NCBI RefSeq assembly: GCF_019308285.1
Contig: NZ_WWEM01000020.1
Coordinates: 186,001 to 250,000 of the forward strand
DNA length: 64,000 bases
Source of the DNA: Flavobacterium quisquiliarum
GTDB lineage: Bacteria; Bacteroidota; Bacteroidia; Flavobacteriales; Flavobacteriaceae
Direction: 5' to 3'
Part shown: in pieces, positions 53,773 to 61,126 of the stretch
Numbering within the stretch: position 1 is the first letter of the stretch
How the letters are laid out: the number at the start of each line of letters is the position of its first letter
Program-made: the position numbers and the translations under genes
Notes under the pieces: model-generated
Database searches by the model: none
What the model saw: the letters and a program-made list of their open reading frames with translations, nothing else
Told to the model about the DNA's origin: nothing

Positions 53773-55170
53773 ATGAAAAAATATTTAAAATACATCACGA
53801 TAATAGCTTTAGGAGCAGTTGTTTTGAGCTGTGATAATTACGTTGATATCAAAACCGAGGGTAGATTAATACCCGAAGAAACTGAAAACTACAGATATCT
53901 ATTAAATAATACATATGCATTTGACATAAATTATGGAGCTTTAGATGTAGCATCAGATGATATAAGTTTTCAAAATGAAGCTCAGACGACTGCATTAAGT
54001 GCTTCAGATTACAATCGTCCTTTTGTGAATCAATACAAGTGGGCAGATCAAATTTATTTTGATGGTGAATTAGATTATAATATGAATAGCATGTATAGTG
54101 CTTTGTACAATGCTAATATTGTGATCAATGAAGTAATGCAAAGTAAAGAGGGAACAGAAGCTCAAAAACTAGCCATTAAAGGTGAAGCACAAGTACATCG
54201 CGCTTTTATCTTTTTAACTTTGGTAAATGCTTTTGGAAAAGCTTATGATGCCACTACAGCAGCAACAGATCTGGGAATTGTTCTTTTTACAACTCCAACA
54301 GTTTCAGACAATATCAGAAGAAGTACTGTTCAAAATGCATATGATATTATTTTAAGCGATTTAAACGATGCTGTAAATTCAGGGTTAAAACCAATTAATT
54401 CGGGTAACAATGTTGCGTTTCCTTCGAGAGCGTCGGCTTATGCACTTTTAGCAAGAACGTATCTGTATATGCGTAATTATCCTTTGGCTTTAGAAAATGC
54501 AGAAAAGTCATTAGCAATTCAAAGTACATTAAACAACTTGGAAGATTACGAGTTTAGTGCTTTTCCAACCAGAAGACTGGATAGAGAATTAATTTTATCA
54601 AAGTGGAACGGATATTCTTCGTTAACTTATGCACCGCAAATTTTATCATTAAGTAATGAATTAATAGATTCATTTGATACTAATGATTTGCGTTATGTAT
54701 TGTTTACACAGCCAACCAGTACTTTTAGTTCTGATTATACAATAGGAAGGACTTATGCTAAAGAAGGTTTAACAGGAGAAAGCCGAAACGGAGGACCAAC
54801 AGTACCAGAAATGATGCTTATAAAAGCAGAATGTCTTGCAAGGGCAGGTTCTGGCGATTTGGCAATGGCTGAAATAAATAAATTAAGACAAAAGAGATTT
54901 AGAGCGACACAATATGTTGCCATGACAGCAACAGATAGTAAAGATGCTTTAATTAAAGTATTGGCAGAAAGAAGAAGAGAGTTGATGGGACATGGCAATT
55001 TTAGATGGTTTGATTTGAAACGATTGAACAAAGAACCTGAATTTGCTAGAACTATTACACATACTTTTGCAGGACAAACATTTACACTTGCTCCAAACAG
55101 CGATCGTTACCAAATGCCGTATGCTCCAATTTATTACGATTACGCACCAAACTTACAGCAAAATCCATAA
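53773..55170 (+). CDS. SusD/RagB-family lipoprotein (second system)
   Basis: The start is ATG 53773 (465 aa), 10 bases after the susC stop; an earlier in-frame ATG at 53740 overlaps susC and is not needed. The lipobox is VLS-Cys20 and the mature end CDNYVDIK is acidic, as expected for surface lipoproteins. SusD-type features are the N-terminal helices with EGRLIPEETENYRYLLNN, the TPR-like KGEAQVHRAFIFLTLVNAFG, then MMLIKAECLARAG and ERRRELMGHGNFRWFDLKRLN near the end. It is about 200 residues shorter than the SusD of the pectin PUL, fitting a smaller ligand-binding loop region of the kind seen with peptide-type systems such as RagB. It pairs with the STN-type SusC. Confidence 0.93.
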   Translation: MKKYLKYITIIALGAVVLSCDNYVDIKTEGRLIPEETENYRYLLNNTYAFDINYGALDVASDDISFQNEAQTTALSASDYNRPFVNQYKWADQIYFDGELDYNMNSMYSALYNANIVINEVMQSKEGTEAQKLAIKGEAQVHRAFIFLTLVNAFGKAYDATTAATDLGIVLFTTPTVSDNIRRSTVQNAYDIILSDLNDAVNSGLKPINSGNNVAFPSRASAYALLARTYLYMRNYPLALENAEKSLAIQSTLNNLEDYEFSAFPTRRLDRELILSKWNGYSSLTYAPQILSLSNELIDSFDTNDLRYVLFTQPTSTFSSDYTIGRTYAKEGLTGESRNGGPTVPEMMLIKAECLARAGSGDLAMAEINKLRQKRFRATQYVAMTATDSKDALIKVLAERRRELMGHGNFRWFDLKRLNKEPEFARTITHTFAGQTFTLAPNSDRYQMPYAPIYYDYAPNLQQNP

Positions 55171-55186
55171 TTAGATTAATCATAAA

Positions 55187-55214
55187 AGTGCACTCATCAT
55201 TCTTTGAGTGCACT
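55187..55214. other. Perfect hairpin between susD and the TlpA-like gene
   Basis: AGTGCACTCA (55187-55196) and TGAGTGCACT (55205-55214) form a 10-bp stem with an 8-base loop. No T-run follows on the plus strand, so it is more likely an RNA processing or stability element than a terminator. It parallels the hairpin that follows the first susD. Confidence 0.6.
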
Positions 55215-55234
55215 AAAATCAAAAAATAACAGAC

Positions 55235-57226
55235 ATGAAAAATATCAAACTGATACTATTACTTTTTAGTATCACTACCACTTTATTTGCTCAAGAAATG
55301 GCGATTAAGCTTTCGCCAGAACATCCAAATCCAGGAGACGAGGTTACATTAACGTATGATGCGTCTAATGGACCGCTTGCCAATGCGAAATATGTAAACG
55401 GAGTCGTATATACTTATGATAACTTTAAATGGCTTATAAACGATATCACTTTGAAAGCTGATGGAGCTAAAAAATGGACTACAAAGATGAAGCTTTCAGA
55501 TCACGCTTCTTTTATCAACTGTGTTTTTAAATCGGATACCATTGTAGATAGAGGAGAAAAAATGCCTCATGCTTATATGTTTGCACAAGTTCCAGGAGCT
55601 TACACAGGCTGGGGACTTTTACGAAGCAGAGCATTTATGGATGAAGTTCCAAATGTCGTGCACGATAGTGCTTATATAAGAGATGAAGTAGGTTTGATGT
55701 GGATTAAATACGAATTGCAATACCATCCTGAAACACGTAAAAATGTTTTCTCTTATGGTTTAAAATTCAAACAACAGTCAACTGAAGGAGATGTGTCACC
55801 GATTTTCAAGAAAGAACTTCGTTTTATTTTGAGTGAAAATAACTTAAGCAACGTTACACAGTATCAAATTCAGAAAACATTAGGTTTAATGCCGCAACCA
55901 GCCAATAAAGCCTTCACAGATTCTGTTCAAAAGGTTTTAGTGACTAAATATCCAAATGGCGTTTGGGCTCGTGATTTAGAGATTAAAAAAATATTCAATG
56001 AGGCTGATTTCAATAAAAAAGTAGCTTTATACAATGCCTTTGAGAAAAATTTTCCGCAAAGTAACTTTCAAGATGTTTTAACTGATACAGAAGCACTTTT
56101 TTACGATAAAATGTACAAGGCTATTGCTTACAATTATATCGTAAAAAACAAAGATTACAATTATGCGATCAATAATGTAAAAAAAGCTTCGTACGGAATT
56201 GTATTAGATTACGCTTGGCATTTAGTATCTATTCCGTTTGACAGAGATCAGGAAGGAAGCGAAAAAACATCCTTAGAAACATTGAAAAAATATGCAGATG
56301 TTATTTATCCAGAATTAGAAAGCAGAGAAGCATTTGTTCCAAAGGAATATGCACAGAAATTATCATTGAAAGAATGGCAGGAGCAATGTTTGAACTTTGG
56401 AGCTAGAGAGTTTTTTACGTATGCAAAACTTCAGGAAATTTTCAAAAATTATGATTTAGAAAGAAAATATTTGGACAAAATAAAACCTGTAATGCAGTTT
56501 AAAAATGCTTCTTATAACGAAGTATATTCAAGAATGCTTTTAAGAGAAGGAAAGACCGAAGAAGCTAAAGCTTATATTTTAGAAGCAGCAAAACAAAACC
56601 AAGTTACGCCTGTAATAATTGCAACTTTAAAAGATTTGTATTTAAAAGAAGGTAAAAAAGAAGCTGATTTCGAGACTTACTTAAATTCTTTAAAAGCAGA
56701 TAAAAATGAAGAGCATAAAAAGAAATTAATCTCAGAATTAATCAATCTTCCAATTGATGGATTTGAAATGGAAAGCAGCCGTGGCGGAAAAGTAAAATTA
56801 GCCGATCAAAAAGGTAAAATTGTAGTTTTAGATTTCTGGGCGATGTGGTGCGGGCCTTGTAAAAATGCAATGCCAGGAATGAATATGGCAGTAAATAAAT
56901 ACAAAGCCGATGATAATGTGAAATTCTATTTTGTAGATACAATGGAATACATTAAAGATTTTAAAGCGCAGACTCAGGCTTTCATTAAAGAAAAAGGTTT
57001 TGATTTTACAATTCTGTATGATAGTAAAAATCCAAAAACAGGAAAATTCGATGCGGTTTATGATAAGTATTCAAAAGCATTTCACTTCTCTGGAATTCCT
57101 GAAAAAATGATCATCGACCAAAATGGAAATTTAAGATGGATGTCTAATGGTTATTTTGGAAGCCCAAGCGAATTGGTTGACGAAATTTCGATTATCGTTG
57201 ATTATTTAAAAGCTGAGAAAAAATAA
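55235..57226 (+). CDS. Exported TlpA/thioredoxin-like protein with large N-terminal helical region
   Basis: A 663 aa protein with a signal peptide (1-19, LFA before Gln20). Residues of about 22-120 look like a beta-sandwich (MAIKLSPEHPNPGDEVTLTYD). About 120-500 is mostly helical with possible TPR-like repeats (EGKTEEAKAYILEAAKQNQV). The C-terminal 150 residues are a thioredoxin/TlpA domain with DFWAMWCGPCKNAMPG, active Cys539 and Cys542, and a later cis-Pro loop HFSGIPEKMIIDQNG. Such proteins are common beside STN-type SusCD pairs in Bacteroidota and act as periplasmic thiol reductants or chaperone-like partners. The DsbD downstream could supply its electrons. The target thiol or disulfide is unknown, but imported disulfide-containing material is a natural candidate. 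Confidence 0.85.
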   Translation: MKNIKLILLLFSITTTLFAQEMAIKLSPEHPNPGDEVTLTYDASNGPLANAKYVNGVVYTYDNFKWLINDITLKADGAKKWTTKMKLSDHASFINCVFKSDTIVDRGEKMPHAYMFAQVPGAYTGWGLLRSRAFMDEVPNVVHDSAYIRDEVGLMWIKYELQYHPETRKNVFSYGLKFKQQSTEGDVSPIFKKELRFILSENNLSNVTQYQIQKTLGLMPQPANKAFTDSVQKVLVTKYPNGVWARDLEIKKIFNEADFNKKVALYNAFEKNFPQSNFQDVLTDTEALFYDKMYKAIAYNYIVKNKDYNYAINNVKKASYGIVLDYAWHLVSIPFDRDQEGSEKTSLETLKKYADVIYPELESREAFVPKEYAQKLSLKEWQEQCLNFGAREFFTYAKLQEIFKNYDLERKYLDKIKPVMQFKNASYNEVYSRMLLREGKTEEAKAYILEAAKQNQVTPVIIATLKDLYLKEGKKEADFETYLNSLKADKNEEHKKKLISELINLPIDGFEMESSRGGKVKLADQKGKIVVLDFWAMWCGPCKNAMPGMNMAVNKYKADDNVKFYFVDTMEYIKDFKAQTQAFIKEKGFDFTILYDSKNPKTGKFDAVYDKYSKAFHFSGIPEKMIIDQNGNLRWMSNGYFGSPSELVDEISIIVDYLKAEKK

Positions 57227-57243
57227 TTTAGTTAAGTTATAAA

Positions 57244-58635
57244 ATGAAAATTGTTAATTTTTTATATCTCAGTATAGCAGTATTGTGCTGTCAGATTGGT
57301 TTTTCACAAACCATCTGGCAGGGACAGTACCATTCGTACCGAATTGTGGTGAAAGGCGATTTTGATAACGCGAAAGATTCCCTTTTGTTAAGTATCCCAG
57401 AACAGCAGTACGAATCGATAAAGGTTGGAGTTCGTAAAAATAAGGATAGTATTTCCTTTAAAAATGAAATGTATAATTTCTCTTTTAAAGGAAAGTACAA
57501 TGCCGATAAAACTGCAGTTGAAGGAGTTTTTAATCATTATTCAATTCCAAATGCAACGGTTGTTTTGAAAAAGCAAAACGAAATAACGCCTTTGTTTTTT
57601 GCACAGCATCCGCAGAAACCTTATCCGTATCAGGTAATTGATATGACTTTCTTAGGGAAAAATACAAAACTTACTTATGGAGGAACATTAACAATTCCGA
57701 ACAACAAAAAGAAATATCCTTTAGCCATTTTAATTTCAGGAACAGGACAACACGATCGAAATTATACTTTTATGGGAAGAGAATCTTTCACGGTTTTGGC
57801 TGATTATCTGGCAAAAAACGGAATCGCTTCTTTACGTGTAGACGACCGTGGATATGGAAAAACTACTGGAGATTTTGAAAATGCCACAACAGGAGATTTT
57901 GCTAATGATGTTGAAGAACAAATCGCTTATTTAAAAAGTGATAAAAACATAGATCCCTCTTTTATTGGAGTAATCGGACACAGCGAAGGCGGTATGATAG
58001 CCTCAATCGTAAGTTCACGAAATAAAGATGTAAAATTTATGATTAGTCTTTCTGGTGTTGGGGTAAGCGGATTAGAAATGTTGAATCTGCAGAATACAGC
58101 CATTTTAAAAAGCTATAAATTCTCAGATAAAGTCGTAGCCAAACAGATGGAAATGTACAACATCATGTTCAACGTAGTTTACAATACCAAAGACAACGAA
58201 TCGACAAAACCGGCAATGGAGATAAAACTAAAAGAATGGATGCAGCAACAAGACACCACAACTTTAAAAGAAGTACAAATGTGGGATGGACGTGACCAGA
58301 CTTTCTTATACCGTTATGGAAAAGATGCCGATAGAAAATGGTATCGTTACACGATTCATTACAAACCAGAAAACTTTCTGCCAAAGATTACAGTTCCGGT
58401 ATTTATAGCAAATGGAGACAAAGATATTCAGGTTCCTGCTGTAGAGAATATCCAATCTTTCAAAAAATATTTGGGAACTAAAGATTTAACTACAAAGATT
58501 TATCCGGGTTTAAATCATATGTATCAGCATTGTAAAACTTGTACGCAAGGTGAATCCAAAGAACTTGATGAAGTTTTTGCCCCTGAAGTTTTAGATGATA
58601 TTGCAAAGTGGATTTTGGCTCGATATAAAAAGTGA
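57244..58635 (+). CDS. Exported alpha/beta hydrolase (serine esterase/peptidase type)
   Basis: A 463 aa protein with a signal peptide (about 1-21, GFS before Gln). An N-terminal beta domain (about 22-115) resembles a lipocalin-like module (IWQGQYHSYRIVVKGDFDNAK). The hydrolase part has the oxyanion-loop stretch AILISGTGQHDRN (about 160-172), the nucleophile elbow GHSEGG with Ser247, an Asp in VFIANGDKDIQVP and His in YPGLNHMYQHCKTC. The Cys pair in HCKTC close after the active His is unusual. The family (S9/S33-like) covers peptidases and esterases. It begins 17 bases after the TlpA-like gene, so it belongs to the same operon and probably processes what the second SusCD imports. Confidence 0.85.
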   Translation: MKIVNFLYLSIAVLCCQIGFSQTIWQGQYHSYRIVVKGDFDNAKDSLLLSIPEQQYESIKVGVRKNKDSISFKNEMYNFSFKGKYNADKTAVEGVFNHYSIPNATVVLKKQNEITPLFFAQHPQKPYPYQVIDMTFLGKNTKLTYGGTLTIPNNKKKYPLAILISGTGQHDRNYTFMGRESFTVLADYLAKNGIASLRVDDRGYGKTTGDFENATTGDFANDVEEQIAYLKSDKNIDPSFIGVIGHSEGGMIASIVSSRNKDVKFMISLSGVGVSGLEMLNLQNTAILKSYKFSDKVVAKQMEMYNIMFNVVYNTKDNESTKPAMEIKLKEWMQQQDTTTLKEVQMWDGRDQTFLYRYGKDADRKWYRYTIHYKPENFLPKITVPVFIANGDKDIQVPAVENIQSFKKYLGTKDLTTKIYPGLNHMYQHCKTCTQGESKELDEVFAPEVLDDIAKWILARYKK

Positions 58636-58643
58636 TTGTAAAT

Positions 58644-58854
58644 TCTTAAAACACATAGAAACATAGATTTTATTTTTTTTGAAAAGAGTATAAAAGAGAA
58701 ACTCGTTTCTCAACACATAGCTTTGTGTAAGTATTGTGAGAACTTTGTTAAAGTTCAAAACTTTGACAAAGTTTAAAGATCTATATCTATGTTTATTTAA
58801 ACAAATGAAATGCCTTTTATAGACAATCTAAGTCCTATGATTCTATGTGTTTAA
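58644..58854. repeat. Nested inverted repeats before dsbD
   Basis: The outer pair AAAACACATAGAAACATAG (from about 58648) and CTATGATTCTATGTGTTT (to about 58852) are imperfect complements. Inside, AACTTTGTTAAAGTT (58741-58755) and AACTTTGACAAAGTT (58759-58773) form a tight hairpin. It is a different family from the PUL repeats. No gene is seen in this 267-base spacer. Confidence 0.75.
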
Positions 58855-58902
58855 AAACAACATTTAGATAAAAAAATACAATAAGTATATTTCTCTAACA
58901 TC

Positions 58903-60972
58903 ATGAAAAAAATATTCCTTTTTATCGCAATATTCTTTGCGATAAGCAATCTTACTGCCCAAATTTACGATCCCGTTTCATTTACTACTTCAGTAAAAGA
59001 AATAGGAGAAAACAAATATACTTTGAGTATAATTGCTAAAATTGATAAAGGCTGGCATATTTATTCTCAGAACGTTCCATCTGGAGGACCGGCTCCTACA
59101 AGTTTTACTTTTCCAAAGTCTAAAAACTACAAGACAATAGGTTCTGTAGTCGAGCCTGCAGGACATGAAGTAGACGATCCTGTTTTTAATATGCGAATTA
59201 AATACTTTGCAGATAAAGCAGTTTTTACACAGAATATCGAAAGAAAAACAAACGATGCTTTTACTGTTGATGCCGTAATATTTTTTATGGTCTGCAACGA
59301 TAACAGCTGTCTGCCTCCAGGAGAAAAAGAAGTAAAATTTACCTTCAAAAAATCGGATGTACCAGTTAAAAACGAAGAATTAGCAAGTACAGCTGCAGAA
59401 GAAAAAAATACAGATTTGTCTCCAAAAGACGAATCAATTACTAAACAGGATACCACAAACAACACAACAGATTCTGTTAGCATTGCCAGCAAGGATACTC
59501 CTGAAAAATTAGACTTGCCAAAAGAAATTTCTTCAGGAAAAACAGCCCCTGAGGAAAGTTTATGGACGCTATTTTTCTTCAGTTTTTTAGGAGGTCTTGC
59601 GGCTTTGTTTACCCCTTGTGTATTCCCGATGATTCCAATGACGGTAAGTTTCTTTACCAAACAAAGTAAAACCAAAGCGGCCGGAATTAGAAATGCTATC
59701 ATGTACGGAATTTTTATTATCGTAATTTATGTGATTTTAGGAAGTTTAGTAACAGCAATTTTTGGTGCAGATGCTTTAAATGCCCTAGCAACAAACGTTG
59801 TTTTTAATATTGTTTTCTTCCTGCTTTTATTGGTTTTTGCCTTGTCCTTTTTAGGCGCTTTCGAAATTGTATTGCCAAGTTCATGGCTGACTAAAATCGA
59901 TCAGAAGTCGGAAATGGGAGGTGCTTTTGGTATTTTCTTTATGGCATTGGCATTGGCCGTTGTTTCCTTTTCTTGTACAGGACCCATTGTTGGGACTTTA
60001 TTAGTTCAGGCGGCAAGTCAGGCAGGAATTGCTCCGATTGTTGGAATGCTTGGTTTTTCATTAGCGATTGCATTGCCGTTTGCCTTGTTTGCTGCTTTTC
60101 CGGGCTGGATGAATTCACTTCCAAAATCAGGTGGTTGGTTAAACTCCGTTAAAGTGGTTTTAGGATTTTTAGAATTGGCTTTAGCCTTTAAATTCTTAAG
60201 CAATGCTGACTTAGTTTTACAATTGCATTTATTAGAAAGAGAAGTATTCCTAGCCATTTGGATTGCCATTTTCACGGTATTAGCTTTTTATTTATTTGGA
60301 AAAATCCAATTGTCGCATGATTCGTCCATAACTCATATTTCTGTTGGAAGACTGAGTTTAGGAATTATTGTTTTATCATTTGTAGTTTACATGATTCCGG
60401 GACTTTGGGGCGCTCCGTTGCAATATATCAGTGGCTTTCCGCCGGCAAAACAATACAGTGAATCACCAAATGGCTTCGGAAATGTCGTAAGTCAAAACAA
60501 TGAAAAAACAGCGTTGCCAGAAGGTGCAGAAAGCGGTCCAAACGGAATTCCGACTTTTCATAATTATGACGAAGGATTAGCTTACGCGAAAAAAGTAAAC
60601 AAACCTGTAATGATTGATTTTACTGGATATGCCTGTGTAAACTGCCGTAAAATGGAAGAACGTGTCTGGCCGGATCCAAAAGTTTTGAATGTCCTAAATA
60701 ATGATGTGGTTCTAATTTCCCTGTATGTGGATGATAAAAGACCTTTACCAAAAGAGGAACAAGTTACTTCCAAAATTACAGGCAAAGTCCTAAAATATAC
60801 AGGACAGAAATGGAGTGAACTTCAGATTCTGAAATATAAGACCAATGCACAGCCATATTACGTTTTAATGGATCATCAGGAAAATGATTTGAATAAACCA
60901 TCGGCTTATAATCCAGATATAAATGCTTATTACGAATGGCTTCAGGAAGGAGTCCGGAATTTTAAAAAATAA
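58903..60972 (+). CDS. dsbD: DsbD-type thiol:disulfide interchange protein
   Basis: Carries reducing power from cytoplasmic thioredoxin across the inner membrane to periplasmic proteins. A 689 aa protein with a signal peptide (1-19, LTA before Gln20); N-terminal DsbD-alpha-like domain (about 25-150) with Cys131 and Cys136 (VCNDNSC); a Ser/Thr/Asp-rich linker (about 155-215); a membrane domain with about eight helices (220-505) and the two transmembrane redox Cys, Cys239 (TPCVFPMIP) and Cys358 (SFSCTGPIVG); and a C-terminal thioredoxin domain with GYACVNCRKME (Cys578, Cys581). All six Cys of the electron relay are present. It is a general housekeeping gene, but its position next to a TlpA-like partner and an M16 peptidase is suggestive. 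Confidence 0.95.
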   Translation: MKKIFLFIAIFFAISNLTAQIYDPVSFTTSVKEIGENKYTLSIIAKIDKGWHIYSQNVPSGGPAPTSFTFPKSKNYKTIGSVVEPAGHEVDDPVFNMRIKYFADKAVFTQNIERKTNDAFTVDAVIFFMVCNDNSCLPPGEKEVKFTFKKSDVPVKNEELASTAAEEKNTDLSPKDESITKQDTTNNTTDSVSIASKDTPEKLDLPKEISSGKTAPEESLWTLFFFSFLGGLAALFTPCVFPMIPMTVSFFTKQSKTKAAGIRNAIMYGIFIIVIYVILGSLVTAIFGADALNALATNVVFNIVFFLLLLVFALSFLGAFEIVLPSSWLTKIDQKSEMGGAFGIFFMALALAVVSFSCTGPIVGTLLVQAASQAGIAPIVGMLGFSLAIALPFALFAAFPGWMNSLPKSGGWLNSVKVVLGFLELALAFKFLSNADLVLQLHLLEREVFLAIWIAIFTVLAFYLFGKIQLSHDSSITHISVGRLSLGIIVLSFVVYMIPGLWGAPLQYISGFPPAKQYSESPNGFGNVVSQNNEKTALPEGAESGPNGIPTFHNYDEGLAYAKKVNKPVMIDFTGYACVNCRKMEERVWPDPKVLNVLNNDVVLISLYVDDKRPLPKEEQVTSKITGKVLKYTGQKWSELQILKYKTNAQPYYVLMDHQENDLNKPSAYNPDINAYYEWLQEGVRNFKK

Positions 60973-60974
60973 TT

Positions 60975-61100
60975 TGGGACACGGATGAAACGGATTTACT
61001 TCGTAAAGACGCTGATAAAAACGGATTTTTTTAAATATTATACTAAAATCAGTGAAAATCCGCGTTTTCGCGAAAGCGAATCCGTTAAATCCGCGTACCA
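60975..61100. repeat. Inverted repeat of the ACGGATTTAC...ATCCGTTAAAT type (copy 2)
   Basis: GGGACACGGATGAAACGGAT (from about 60976), TTTACTTCGTAAA and, in the second half, AAATCAGTGAAAATCCG, TTTTCGCGAAAGCGAATCCG and AAATCCGCGTACC. It is homologous to 23182-23311. It fills the spacer between dsbD and the peptidase gene and produces an in-frame ATG at 61052 that is not the real start. Confidence 0.8.
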
Positions 61101-61126
61101 ATCAACCCAAAAATAAAAAGTATCAA

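Noticed and set aside
59127..59702. 191-codon open frame on the minus strand inside dsbD
   Set aside because: Fully antisense to a gene with intact family motifs; no protein-like pattern beyond mirrored codons.
61052..61126. ATG start 25 codons upstream for the M16 peptidase
   Set aside because: It is in the ACGGATTTAC-type repeat and would bury the signal peptide.
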